Positions 16,729 to 26,151 of a DNA stretch of 64,000 nt are shown here, piece after piece (positions within the stretch are counted from its first letter, which is position 1; every line of letters starts with the position of its first letter). The translations under genes and the position numbers were made by a program. The stretch spans positions 682,001-746,000 of the forward strand of contig NZ_VIRG01000070.1 in assembly GCF_008107695.1 (NCBI RefSeq). The letters are read 5' to 3'. The notes beneath the pieces are model-generated. The model was given only the letters and a program-made list of their open reading frames with translations. It had not been told where the DNA came from and ran no database searches. The DNA is from Stappia sp. BW2 (GTDB lineage Bacteria; Pseudomonadota; Alphaproteobacteria; Rhizobiales; Stappiaceae).

Positions 16729-16989
16729 AACAAGATGCTACGCCAATTATTGGCCTCTATCCATCACGGGTTCCAGGCAGGAACCGCAATGCGCTTGATT
16801 TGAGAGGAGCCAGCTCTTCTCGAGCCTAACCACAGGAAGCGTCGCGACAGCCGCAAAATTTCGCATTCATTTGCAATGCTGTCCTGCCCCCGGTCAGGAT
16901 ATGCAGTTCCGGGCAAAAAGCGTTACTTTTTCAGACATCCAGGATCTCGCGGTTTGGAGATCTTGCTCGTTCAGTTTGTCCCGGTTTTG

Positions 16990-17484
16990 CTAGACCCCAC
17001 CCGACTTCCGCATCACGGCCTCTTCCTGAGCGCGCTGTTTGGCAGCGATCTTTTCCTTGATTTCGGAAAGGTCGCCCTTAGGCGTTTTCGGGTTCCTGGG
17101 ATTGTTCGGCACAAGCTCGACGAGGACCGGATTGGGCGAGTGGTCGAGCGTGGCTCCTGACACGCTGTCGACGCCGACACCGATAACGCCGCCGATCAGA
17201 ACGTTGCCAGCCATGCCGGCGACGCCGCCGGGGGCGACCTTGGTGTTCACCTGGACGGTCTGGGTCTTGTAGCCTGCCTTGGAAACCGTAACGGTGAATT
17301 CCTGTTTGCGGGAGACTTGAAGCGAGCAGGGCGAGGTGTTGCAGGTCAGGCCGACGGAGGTGGTGATTTGCGCACCTTCCGGAGAGGCATAAACCAGTAC
17401 GGTCTCATTGGTGCCGCGTGTCGCCGTGGCGCAAGCCGACAAACCAAATGCAAGCGCGAGGCACGTTAGTTGGTAGGGTTTCAC
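16990..17484 (-). CDS. PEGA-domain lipoprotein
   Basis: This 164-residue protein starts with a lipoprotein signal (LAFGLSAC, Cys18). A PEGA-type surface domain follows (VYASPEGAQITTSVG, then SKAGYKTQTVQV), with Cys residues in TCNTSPCSL that may form a disulfide. A Gly/Val-rich stretch near 85-105 (GMAGNVLIGGVIGVGVD) looks membrane-associated or glycine-zipper-like. The C-terminus is charged. The start is GTG 17484 with GGGAAG upstream. Its role in the envelope is unknown. Confidence 0.7.
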   Translation of the reverse strand: MKPYQLTCLALAFGLSACATATRGTNETVLVYASPEGAQITTSVGLTCNTSPCSLQVSRKQEFTVTVSKAGYKTQTVQVNTKVAPGGVAGMAGNVLIGGVIGVGVDSVSGATLDHSPNPVLVELVPNNPRNPKTPKGDLSEIKEKIAAKQRAQEEAVMRKSGGV

Positions 17485-18050
17485 GTAAACAACTTCCCAG
17501 CCAAGTGAAACAAAAGTTTCGTAGACCTAGCCGAACCGAAATTCTTTGCAAATCTGTTTTTCAAGGTCCGATTGAAAGATGTGCTCACTGCCACCCGATA
17601 TTCACATTCGGATTGCGGCAAGGCACAGCTGATTGGCGTTCGATGAGACTGGACCGAGCCGGAAAGCAGGCTGACTGGGATGGCCAGTCGATCCACCCGA
17701 GATACGGAAGAGCACTGATTCTATCTCAATGCGGAACTGCAACGCGCCAGTTCGGATGGCAGTAAGCGGGATCTCGGGATATTCGGCGTAACTTTGCGGA
17801 TAATTGGGGGAAGCAGCCAGGTCGAAGTAGAAACTGGCACGCAGATTCATTTGGCACAAATTTGTTTGCTCGCCACGTGAGGATCCGATGCCATTTGATA
17901 TTCTCCTTAGAATTCGATCTTCGGACAAAATCGTTGTGGGAATTGAATGGCAATTCTTGTTTCATCTTCCCACCTGGAAACATTCGGCAAGAGCCCACCA
18001 AAATCGAAAAAATGATTGAGTTGATCGGGCAGCAGAGGTGGGACCTGATC
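17485..18050. other. Gene-poor AT-richer spacer
   Basis: About 565 bases without a convincing gene. Base composition drops from the GC-rich background, and it marks the left end of the AT-rich segment that runs to recA. Short open frames here have no ribosome binding site or family signature. Confidence 0.5.
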
Positions 18051-18854
18051 CTAGGTGAGCCTACTAAGCAATTCTCCTGGGTGCATCACATTTCCTGTCG
18101 TTTCTGAAGCCCCTATGAATGCATATGGCAATTCGAACGTTTCTGGCTCCCCACTCGCAACGAAGAACACGTGAAAGTTCCCATGAAAAGACACGAGCGC
18201 TGCAAGAATCCTGCTTCCGTCAGTGTTGTAGCGATATCCAAATTGATTTGGATAGCTCTTCTTTCCCTGCTTTAGAGTTGCAAAAATTGGAAATGTCCGA
18301 AGTAGTTTTTCATACAAATCTCGACCGAGACCTGCATTGGTATACCAAATAGTTTGAACAATCCCGTTCAGCGGAAGAGGTTCTCCAATGTGCTCCCTGT
18401 AGAGCGCCATACCTAATTTTGCGGAAAATGCATCCAGTAAATTTTTTGCTTTCTCAGAACTCAGTCGTATCTCGATCTGCTGTTCTACCTCGCCAGATGG
18501 AGCCAAGTAATTTGAAATTGATGGATTTTGTAAGATCTGAGATCGAAGCCCCGGTGCTTCTCGCTCGAGTGTAAAAATTGCGTTCTGTCCTGCCTGACTG
18601 CCCCAGAAGCCAGCAGTTCGCTCATCTTTGTCTATTCTAGATACGAATACAGCCAGCGCCTCGGCGGCCTTCGTTCCGTGGTTACATGCTTCGCAAGCGG
18701 CGAATTCTAATCCGCTTGGCCTATCGCGTCTGTCAAACAGTGATACCGGTGGGAAATGCTCAATTGTTTCCGGTAATGACGCGCAATAGATGCAACGTTT
18801 TTCATTTGATAAGAGCTTTGTTCTTAATTTGTTTCGAATTCTACTTTGGCTCAT
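18051..18854 (-). CDS. HNH-type zinc-finger nuclease-like protein
   Basis: This 267-residue protein has an N-terminal treble-clef HNH-like motif: Cys21-x2-Cys24, Glu32-His33-Phe-Pro-Pro, and Cys54-x2-Cys57-Asn58-His59. This is the arrangement of stand-alone HNH proteins often found in accessory regions. The C-terminal ~200 residues are a mixed domain I do not recognise. Nuclease activity is inferred from the motif only. The first His of HNH is in an Glu-His pair, a known variant. The gene lies in AT-rich DNA between ordinary genes and recA, and its codon use is clearly less GC-rich than its neighbours, which suggests transfer. Confidence 0.65.
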   Translation of the reverse strand: MSQSRIRNKLRTKLLSNEKRCIYCASLPETIEHFPPVSLFDRRDRPSGLEFAACEACNHGTKAAEALAVFVSRIDKDERTAGFWGSQAGQNAIFTLEREAPGLRSQILQNPSISNYLAPSGEVEQQIEIRLSSEKAKNLLDAFSAKLGMALYREHIGEPLPLNGIVQTIWYTNAGLGRDLYEKLLRTFPIFATLKQGKKSYPNQFGYRYNTDGSRILAALVSFHGNFHVFFVASGEPETFELPYAFIGASETTGNVMHPGELLSRLT

Positions 18855-19060
18855 TGTGCAGCGCTTGCCTAAACGACAACAAACTATTTGCCTACAGAAT
18901 TTAGAGAAAAGAGGGTCTGCTTCATAGGCGTTTCTAGGGTTCCATACGACACATCATGCAAAACCAGCCGAAAACTTGGGCGAGAGGGCATCTAGGAAAC
19001 AAGAGACAATTCATTGCCTCTCGATCCTAAATTCAATTGGTCGAACCGATGAGATTTAGC

Positions 19061-19723
19061 CTATCTACCAAGAAATTCTTCGATCGGAATAAAAATCGAT
19101 CCTCCTGGCGGCAATGCCATGGGGGCAGGTCGCGTTGCCAAGACTATTTTTGCTCCCTCCGGATTTTCAAAGGTGCACGGCAAATCGCCTCTACTATCTG
19201 AAACAGTCACCGCGAATACATCCACGATAACAACATAATTCCTCAATTCTTCAAAATCGGAAACAATAATGTATGGTATTCCGCTATTCCCTTTAAAGTG
19301 AATCGTGTTTCCATCTACGTCTTGAAGAAATCCGTAAACATATTCATTAGTTATTCTCTTGGTGGCCTGGTGGTTTTTCAATAGTAACTGACTATTTCCA
19401 TCGGATAATGACGGATCATTTTTCAGTTCGTCCAGTTTTTTGCTAAGATATTGCTCAGCAAGATCCATTACGTACTCCGTAACAGATCCATTTTCTTGCA
19501 AGGCCTTGAAATTTGGATCGACTTTGCTGGAACTCCGCCGCGGATTGGTCAATGCTTGCAGTTCCGCCTTGCTCAATGGTCTCGCGTTGTTTAGCTCCTT
19601 AGATCGGAGCAAAGCCTGGCTGCGAGACTGCATTGTATGCTGTAGTCGTTGCCTTGCATTCGTAGCGGTTCTGTTGCGAGCGGAACTAGCATTTCTCGCC
19701 CTAATCTGCACACCACGCCCCAT
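19061..19723 (-). CDS. Hypothetical protein in AT-rich segment
   Basis: I do not recognise this 220-residue protein. The first ~55 residues are very basic and rich in Arg, Asn, Ser and Gln. A helical acidic part follows (about 75-110), then a beta-rich domain of about 100 residues (GIPYIIVSDFEELRNYVVIV). The C-terminus is hydrophobic and Pro-rich. There are no membrane spans. ATG 19723 is preceded by GAGAG. Codon use is AT-rich like the HNH gene upstream on the same strand. The two are 206 bases apart and could have arrived together. Confidence 0.5.
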   Translation of the reverse strand: MGRGVQIRARNASSARNRTATNARQRLQHTMQSRSQALLRSKELNNARPLSKAELQALTNPRRSSSKVDPNFKALQENGSVTEYVMDLAEQYLSKKLDELKNDPSLSDGNSQLLLKNHQATKRITNEYVYGFLQDVDGNTIHFKGNSGIPYIIVSDFEELRNYVVIVDVFAVTVSDSRGDLPCTFENPEGAKIVLATRPAPMALPPGGSIFIPIEEFLGR

Positions 19724-20304
19724 AATACACTCTCAAATTCTATCTATATTTAACAACAAATTGAACAAAGTCCGAAAACTAAGTTTTATATTTATTTTGC
19801 CACAAATTTTAATTGATTGAACTTTGAACGTGCACAAATTTTATGAAATGATATAATATAATTAATATTTGTAAAGACTTACATTAATCGGTTGCATCTG
19901 AAATTATATCGTATTCATCAATTGCGCGCCGGAATCGAAGAACGTTCCATAAGACGCACCATGCGCGTTTGGTGTGGCAACATCAAAGAATTGGCGTTTT
20001 GCATTGCGGGGAGGCAAAAGGCTTTATGCGGTTTCAGCATAATGCTGCGACTAGTACTCCTGTTGCAGTGATGCAAACCGAGACTGCAACTGCGATAGCC
20101 CATCCAGGTGACAGTGAGCAGGTGCTAACTGAAGTTGCACGCTACACGCATCAGGGTTGCCGCAGGCACAGTGATTCTGTGCAGACGCTATTCGTGGGAT
20201 GTTTCCATGCAAGACTTACGTAGGGTAATCTAATTTCCAGTAGAAGGAGAACATATTGGAAACAAACAGTCATTTCTATTTTAATACCAATCGGTTTTGC
20301 CATC
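19724..20304. other. AT-rich non-coding stretch before recA
   Basis: About 580 bases, strongly AT-rich in the left half (about 19740-19920, with runs such as TATAATATAATTAATATT). I see no gene, RNA or repeat array. It may be the edge of inserted DNA. Confidence 0.5.
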
Positions 20305-20333
20305 TTGTCAAATGAGAACAAAATGTGTACAAA
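20305..20333 (+). promoter_or_regulatory. recA promoter with LexA (SOS) box
   Basis: A -35 TTGTCA (20305-20310) and a -10 TACAAA (20328-20333) are separated by 17 bases. A LexA box of the alphaproteobacterial type, GAAC-N7-GTAC, covers 20316-20330, inside the spacer and touching the -10. The usual consensus is GAAC-N7-GAAC, so the second half differs by one base. Repression of recA by LexA is the expected reading. Confidence 0.8.
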
Positions 20334-20380
20334 GCTCTCATTGAAACGGCACGTCCATCGTGGAATAAGGAGCGTAAGCC

Positions 20381-21451
20381 ATGTCGCAAAGTACACTTCG
20401 TCTCGTAGAAAGCAGCCAGATGGATAAGACAAAAGCGCTGGACGCAGCGCTCAGCCAAATCGAACGCGCCTTCGGCAAAGGCTCCATCATGAAGATGGGC
20501 CAGGGCCAGGTTGTTGAGGTGCAGGCCGTCTCGACCGGGTCTCTCGGACTTGATATCGCGCTCGGGATCGGCGGTCTGCCGCGCGGGCGTATCGTTGAGA
20601 TCTACGGGCCGGAATCGTCCGGTAAAACGACGCTTGCCCTGCATGCGGTTGCCGAAGCCCAGAAAACGGGTGGTATCTGTGCCTTTATCGATGCGGAGCA
20701 TGCGTTGGATCCGATCTATGCGCGCAAGCTTGGCGTCGATATCGACAATCTTCTGATCTCCCAGCCGGATGCTGGTGAGCAGGCGTTGGAAATTGCCGAC
20801 ACGCTGGTTCGCTCCGGCGCCATCGACGTTCTGGTCATCGACTCGGTTGCCGCGCTTACGCCGAAGGCCGAGCTTGAAGGCGAGATGGGCGATAGTCTGC
20901 CGGGCATGCAGGCCCGCCTGATGAGCCAGGCACTGCGCAAGCTGACCGCTTCCATCTCCAAGTCGAAGTGCATGGTGATCTTCATCAACCAGATCCGTAT
21001 GAAGATCGGTGTGATGTTCGGCTCCCCGGAAACCACCACAGGCGGCAACGCGCTGAAATTCTATGCCTCCGTCCGTCTGGATATCCGCCGCATCGGCGCG
21101 ATCAAGGACCGGGACGAAGTCGTCGGCAACCAGACCCGCGTGAAAGTCGTCAAGAACAAGCTGGCGCCTCCCTTCCGTCAGGTCGAATTCGACATCGTCT
21201 ATGGTGAAGGTGTTTCCAAGATGGGCGAGTTGGTCGATCTTGGGGTCAAGGGCAACATCGTTGAAAAGTCGGGTGCCTGGTTCTCCTACAACAGCCAGCG
21301 TCTCGGCCAGGGCCGGGAAAACGCAAAGCAGTTCCTGAAGGACAATCCGGAAGTTGCTGAAGAAATCGAACTGGCGATCCGCCAGAACGCCGGTCTGATC
21401 GCTGAAGCGATCATCGATCCCGAGGCAGCAGCGGAAGAAGCAGAGGATTGA
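20381..21451 (+). CDS. recA: Recombinase RecA
   Basis: RecA coats single-stranded DNA, drives strand exchange and triggers LexA self-cleavage. The 356-residue length is normal. Walker A GPESSGKTT, Walker B LVIDSVAAL, the DNA-binding loop region GVMFGSPETTTGGNALKFYAS and an acidic C-terminal tail (AAAEEAED) are all visible. AAGGAG lies about 10 bases upstream of ATG 20381. A LexA-controlled promoter is located about 50-75 bases upstream, and a strong terminator follows the gene. Confidence 0.98.
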   Translation: MSQSTLRLVESSQMDKTKALDAALSQIERAFGKGSIMKMGQGQVVEVQAVSTGSLGLDIALGIGGLPRGRIVEIYGPESSGKTTLALHAVAEAQKTGGICAFIDAEHALDPIYARKLGVDIDNLLISQPDAGEQALEIADTLVRSGAIDVLVIDSVAALTPKAELEGEMGDSLPGMQARLMSQALRKLTASISKSKCMVIFINQIRMKIGVMFGSPETTTGGNALKFYASVRLDIRRIGAIKDRDEVVGNQTRVKVVKNKLAPPFRQVEFDIVYGEGVSKMGELVDLGVKGNIVEKSGAWFSYNSQRLGQGRENAKQFLKDNPEVAEEIELAIRQNAGLIAEAIIDPEAAAEEAED

Positions 21452-21803
21452 TCCTCAGCTTCCAGTCGCCACTTACGTGAGCTCCGGACGTTTGTCCGGT
21501 CTTCCAAGGGCCTCCTTCCGTACTCCGGAAGGGGGCCTTTTGCTTTGGGATGTCTGGGCCGACCGGAATTCGAACACGTCAGGCGGGACCCGGGCAGGTG
21601 ACCGGTGCATTGCTGCAACCCGCAATGCGAAAATTACCTTTATCGTGGCGGGTTTCCGTAGCGTCGGGCCCTTGCAACCGCTGGACAGGGTTGGAGGTCA
21701 AAGTTAAAAGGCTGTTCCGGCGCGGATCAGCGAGCCAGATCCCGCGCACCCAAGATTATCAACAGGCCCTCATTTGCGGGGCTGTGACCGATGCGAGATC
21801 CGA
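21452..21803. other. recA-alaS intergenic region
   Basis: About 350 bases holding the recA terminator (21506-21541) and, presumably, the alaS promoter. No other gene or structured element is apparent. Confidence 0.6.
21506..21541 (+). terminator. Intrinsic terminator of recA
   Basis: A hairpin of AAGGGCCTCCTTCCG paired with CCGGAAGGGGGCCTT, with a four-base loop and one mismatch, ends in TTTT. Confidence 0.85.
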
Positions 21804-24461
21804 ATGACCGGCGTAAATGAAATCCGCTCTGCCTTTCTGGACTATTTCAACAAAAACGGCCACGAAGTGGTCGAGTCCGGGCCGCTGGTACCGCGCAACG
21901 ATCCGACGCTGATGTTCGCGAACGCGGGCATGAACCAGTTCAAGAACGTGTTTACCGGACTGGAAAAGCGCGACTATTCCCGCGCGGTCACGGCGCAGAA
22001 GTGTGTGCGCGCCGGCGGCAAGCACAACGATCTCGACAACGTCGGTTACACCGCACGCCACCACACTTTCTTCGAGATGCTGGGCAACTTTTCGTTCGGT
22101 GACTATTTCAAGGACGTGGCAATCGAGCTGGCCTGGAACCTTGTCACCAAGGAATTCGGTCTGCCGAAAGAGAAACTTCTCGTGACCGTCTTTTCCGAAG
22201 ACGATCAGGCATTCGATCTCTGGAAAAAGATCGGCGGGCTGAGCGAAGACCGGATCATCCGTATTCCGACATCGGACAATTTCTGGACCATGGGCGATAC
22301 CGGACCGTGCGGTCCCTGTTCTGAAATCTTCTACGACCATGGCGACCACATCTGGGGCGGGCCTCCGGGCTCTGCGGAGGAAGACGGCGACCGGTTCATC
22401 GAGATCTGGAACCTCGTCTTCATGCAGTACGAACAGACGCCGGCAGAGCGTCTCGACCTGCCGCGGCCGTCCATCGACACCGGTATGGGCATCGAACGTG
22501 TCGCCGCTGTCATGCAGGGCGTTCACAACAACTACGACATCGACCTCTTCAAGGCGCTGATCGCGGCGTCTGTCAATGCCACGGGCGTTGAAGCGGAAGG
22601 TGAGGCCACGGGCAGCCACCGCGTTATCGCCGACCATCTGCGGTCCACAAGCTTCCTGATCGCCGACGGCGTGCTACCCTCGAACGAGGGGCGTGGCTAC
22701 GTCCTGCGCCGCATCATGCGCCGCGGCATGCGCCATGCCCATCTTCTGGGGGCGAGTGAACCGCTGATGCACAAGCTGGTTCCGGCGCTGGTGCGCGAAA
22801 TGGGCCGTGCTTATCCGGAACTGAGCCGCGCGGAAGACCTGATCACCGAAACGCTGAAGCTGGAAGAAACACGGTTCCGCAAGACGCTGGAGCGCGGCCT
22901 CGGCCTGCTCGATACGGCAACGGAAGATCTTGAGGCCGGCACCCGTCTTGACGGTGAAACCGCCTTCAAGCTTTACGACACCTACGGCTTCCCGCTGGAT
23001 CTGACCCAGGATGCGCTCAGAACGCGTGATATCTCTGTCGATATCGATGGGTTCAATGCGGCGATGGAGCGCCAGAAGGCGGAAGCCCGTGCGGCCTGGT
23101 CCGGTTCGGGCAGCGCGGCTACGGAAGCTGTCTGGTACGCACTCAAGGAAAAACACGGCGCGACGGATTTCCTCGGCTATGAAACCGAAACGGCTGAAGG
23201 TGTTGTTGCCGGTCTTGCCGCGGACGACAAGGAAGTCGACAAGCTGTCTGCCGGTGAAAGCGGGTTCGTGGTTCTGAACCAGACGCCATTTTACGGCGAA
23301 AGCGGCGGTCAGGTCGGCGATACCGGCTGGATGCTGGCCAATGGCGTCAAGGTGGCCGTGACGAATACCCAGAAGAAGGCAGATGGCCTCTTCGTACATT
23401 CCGTCACCGTTGAGGAAGGTGAGCTGGTTCCGGGACTTGCCCTGGAACTGAAGGTCGACCATTCCCGCCGCACGGCAATCCGTTCCAACCACTCGGCCAC
23501 CCACCTAGTGCATGAGGCCCTGCGCGAGGTCCTTGGCAATCACGTGGCGCAAAAGGGCTCTCTGGTGACGCCGGAGCGCCTGCGTTTCGACTTTTCGCAT
23601 CCCAAGCCGGTGAGCGATGAGGAACTGGCGACGGTCGAGAGCTTTGCCAATGAGATCGTGTTGCAGAACGCGCCGGTCGACACGCGCCTGATGGCCGTTG
23701 ACGATGCCATCGAAGCGGGGGCCATGGCCCTGTTCGGGGAGAAGTATGGCGACGAAGTGCGTGTGGTTTCCATGGGAACGGCGCTTCATGGTCCCAAGCA
23801 GGGCAAGCCCTATTCGCTGGAACTGTGCGGCGGCACCCATGTGAAGCGCACCGGCGACATTGGCCTGGTGACGCTGGTTTCCGAAGGCGCGGTTGCGGCA
23901 GGTGTCCGCCGGATCGAGGCACTGACCGGGTCTGAGGCTCGCGAATATCTGGATGCGCAGGACAAGCGCATGCGGGAGTTGGCCAGCCTGCTGAAGATCA
24001 GCGCCGACGATGTTCCCGCCCGCGTGGCGCAACTGGTTGAAGACCGCAGGAAGCTGGAGCGCGAACTGGCGGATGCCAGGAAGAAGCTCGCCATGGGCGG
24101 CGGAGCCGACGGGGGCACGCCTGTGAAGGAGGTCGGATCGTTCAAGCTGATGGCCCGCGTCGTTGAAGGTATCAACCCGAAAGACCTGAAGGGGATGGCT
24201 GATGAGGCCAAAACACAGCTCGGGTCCGGTGTGGTTGTTCTGATCAGCGTTGCAGAAGACGGCAAGGCTGCCATCGTGACGGCTGTCACGCAGGATCTGA
24301 CCGACAAGGTCAGCGCCGTGGATCTGGTGCGGATCGGATCGGAAGCCCTTGGGGGCCGCGGCGGTGGTGGACGGCCCGACATGGCGCAGGCCGGTGGACC
24401 GGAGGGTGCCAAGGCCGATCAGGCCATTGCCGCGATCGAGGCTCATCTGGCCGGGCTCTGA
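21804..24461 (+). CDS. alaS: Alanyl-tRNA synthetase
   Basis: This 885-residue class II synthetase charges tRNA-Ala and edits mischarged Ser or Gly. The N-terminal catalytic core is typical (FLDYFNKNGHEVVES, RHHTFFEMLGNFSFGDYF, GMGIERVAAV). The editing domain carries HSATHLVHEAL and CGGTHVKRTG, which supply the zinc ligands. The C-terminal C-Ala domain is present (GGRGGGGRPDMAQAGG). ATG 21804 is used because the family starts here (MTGVNEIRSAFLDYF). A TTG at 21774 adds only ten unrelated residues. The Shine-Dalgarno is weak (GAGATC). Confidence 0.98.
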   Translation: MTGVNEIRSAFLDYFNKNGHEVVESGPLVPRNDPTLMFANAGMNQFKNVFTGLEKRDYSRAVTAQKCVRAGGKHNDLDNVGYTARHHTFFEMLGNFSFGDYFKDVAIELAWNLVTKEFGLPKEKLLVTVFSEDDQAFDLWKKIGGLSEDRIIRIPTSDNFWTMGDTGPCGPCSEIFYDHGDHIWGGPPGSAEEDGDRFIEIWNLVFMQYEQTPAERLDLPRPSIDTGMGIERVAAVMQGVHNNYDIDLFKALIAASVNATGVEAEGEATGSHRVIADHLRSTSFLIADGVLPSNEGRGYVLRRIMRRGMRHAHLLGASEPLMHKLVPALVREMGRAYPELSRAEDLITETLKLEETRFRKTLERGLGLLDTATEDLEAGTRLDGETAFKLYDTYGFPLDLTQDALRTRDISVDIDGFNAAMERQKAEARAAWSGSGSAATEAVWYALKEKHGATDFLGYETETAEGVVAGLAADDKEVDKLSAGESGFVVLNQTPFYGESGGQVGDTGWMLANGVKVAVTNTQKKADGLFVHSVTVEEGELVPGLALELKVDHSRRTAIRSNHSATHLVHEALREVLGNHVAQKGSLVTPERLRFDFSHPKPVSDEELATVESFANEIVLQNAPVDTRLMAVDDAIEAGAMALFGEKYGDEVRVVSMGTALHGPKQGKPYSLELCGGTHVKRTGDIGLVTLVSEGAVAAGVRRIEALTGSEAREYLDAQDKRMRELASLLKISADDVPARVAQLVEDRRKLERELADARKKLAMGGGADGGTPVKEVGSFKLMARVVEGINPKDLKGMADEAKTQLGSGVVVLISVAEDGKAAIVTAVTQDLTDKVSAVDLVRIGSEALGGRGGGGRPDMAQAGGPEGAKADQAIAAIEAHLAGL

Positions 24462-24487
24462 CGCTCCTTCCAGTTTTGAAGATTGAA

Positions 24488-24514
24488 AAGGGCGGCTCCC
24501 TTGGGGTCGCCCTT
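24488..24514 (+). terminator. Possible terminator after alaS
   Basis: A seven-base stem AAGGGCG (24488-24494) / CGCCCTT (24508-24514) lies 27 bases after the alaS stop, followed by a GT-rich rather than T-only run. Termination is plausible but not certain. Confidence 0.45.
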
Positions 24515-24760
24515 GTGTGTTCAGGGCGTTTGCTCATTCCGGGGGCAGGGAGCTTGCGAGTTTTGGCTGTCAGCAGGTGACCACCGAAAGACCTGTGGTT
24601 CCCCGGTCCCGGCTCGCGCTTTCGCTTGGCCATCCTTGAAGATGAGGCCTGCGGTGCATCAACCCAGTCATGATCCTTTCTCCCCTATGCACAGCTTCGT
24701 GCGACGGAAGAAGGGCTGTCGGTGTGCAGGGCTTTGTCGTAGCCTGTCTTTCCGCTATTC

Positions 24761-26146
24761 ATGAAAAAGCGAGCAAATTCGAAAACGGGGGGCTTGGTGT
24801 CCGGCCAGGAATTCAAACGAGCGCTCTATGAGGTGCTTGAGGACACAGGCAAACGGCGCATCGGCGCGCGCGTGCTCAAGCAGCTTCTGATCGCGCTGAT
24901 CCTGTTGAACATCCTGTTTGCGGTGTTGGAAACCGTGCCGGAAATTCGCGATCTCTTCAGCAGTCAGTTGCGCTTCGTTCAATTCGCAAGCGGCTTTATC
25001 TTTCTGACCGAATATATCATGCGTCTTTACGTGGCCGATCTGCACCCGCCACTGCGCCGCTACGGGCCTGTGTTTTCCAGGCTGCGCTATGCCATCCAGC
25101 CGGACGCGATCATCGATCTGATCGGGGCCCTGCCGCTGTTGTTCGTGTTGTTTCTGCCCAATCAGGCGGTCACGATGGTCATCGTCCTGCGGCTGCTGCG
25201 CTTCCTGAAGCTTGCGCGCTATTCGCCCGCCTTGCGGTCGCTGATTTCCGCTGTTGGCAACGAGCGCCGGGCGTTGCTCGGGTCGAGCATGATCATCTTC
25301 GGCGTGATCCTGCTGTCTGCCACCGTGATGTATCTGATCGAAAAGGACGACCAGCCGGAAAAGTTTCGCAGCATTCTGCATGGGATCTACTGGGCAATCA
25401 CCACGGTAACAACCGTCGGCTATGGTGATGTCGTGCCTGTCAGCAATCTCGGAAAGATGGTGGCGGGCATCGTCATGCTGATGGGCTACGGGCTCATCGC
25501 CTTGCCGGTTGGTATCATTGCCTCGGCCTTTGCCCGTGAAATCCATAGCCGTGATTTTGTCGTTACCTGGTCCATGGTTGCCCGGGTGCCTCTGTTTGAA
25601 GATCTGAAGGCAACCGAGATCGCCGAAGTGTCCAAGCTTCTGCAGTCGCTCCGGGTACAGAAGGGCGGCACCATTGCCGACAAGGGTGATGTTGCCGACA
25701 AGATGTATTTCATCGCCGACGGCGAGGTTGAAATTCGCTTGCAGCACGACACGGTCTTTCTGGGAGAGGGCAGCTTCTTCGGCGAACTGGCATTGATCAA
25801 CCAGACACCGCGTACCGCGAAGGTGGTGGCCTACAAGGATTGTCAGCTTCTGGTGCTTGAGGCTGAAGCCTTGAAGCACCTGATGGACAAGGACGAGAAG
25901 CTGGCCAAGAAGATCATGGATGAAGCGCGCGACCGTGTGGCCGCGGGCAAGCGCGTGCTGGGCGAACTGGCGGAAGAGGAATTGCAGCAGGCGGGCGTGT
26001 TTGCCTCTTCCGAGCAAATGGACCAGGAGCCTGAACTCTTTGAAAAGGACAGCACGCCGCAAGACGACGACGATACAGACGAGCCAGACAGCGAAGAGGA
26101 GCGCCTGAAAGACGCTTCCACTTCAGAAAAGGAACCAGAGCGTTAG
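24761..26146 (+). CDS. Six-helix K+ channel with cyclic-nucleotide-binding domain
   Basis: This 461-residue membrane protein resembles the MloK1 class of prokaryotic cyclic-nucleotide-regulated potassium channels. It has six membrane helices. An S4-like helix with spaced Arg/Lys (VLRLLRFLKLAR, about 142-153) precedes a pore with the K+ selectivity filter TVGYGD at 218-223. A cyclic-nucleotide-binding domain follows at about 275-390, with the phosphate-binding cassette GEGSFFGELALINQTPRTA containing the conserved Glu and Arg. The last ~55 residues are an acidic, low-complexity tail not usual in MloK1. It is a single-gene unit, with alaS upstream. Confidence 0.88.
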   Translation: MKKRANSKTGGLVSGQEFKRALYEVLEDTGKRRIGARVLKQLLIALILLNILFAVLETVPEIRDLFSSQLRFVQFASGFIFLTEYIMRLYVADLHPPLRRYGPVFSRLRYAIQPDAIIDLIGALPLLFVLFLPNQAVTMVIVLRLLRFLKLARYSPALRSLISAVGNERRALLGSSMIIFGVILLSATVMYLIEKDDQPEKFRSILHGIYWAITTVTTVGYGDVVPVSNLGKMVAGIVMLMGYGLIALPVGIIASAFAREIHSRDFVVTWSMVARVPLFEDLKATEIAEVSKLLQSLRVQKGGTIADKGDVADKMYFIADGEVEIRLQHDTVFLGEGSFFGELALINQTPRTAKVVAYKDCQLLVLEAEALKHLMDKDEKLAKKIMDEARDRVAAGKRVLGELAEEELQQAGVFASSEQMDQEPELFEKDSTPQDDDDTDEPDSEEERLKDASTSEKEPER

Positions 26147-26151
26147 ACCTG

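Noticed and set aside
19740..19920. AT-rich stretch as a possible replication origin
   Set aside because: No DnaA-box cluster, iterons or replication genes were found. AT-richness alone is better explained by inserted DNA.
24755..26062. A 435-codon minus-strand frame over the K+ channel
   Set aside because: It is rich in His, Gln and Arg as typical of antisense reading, while the plus strand encodes a clear channel with TVGYGD.
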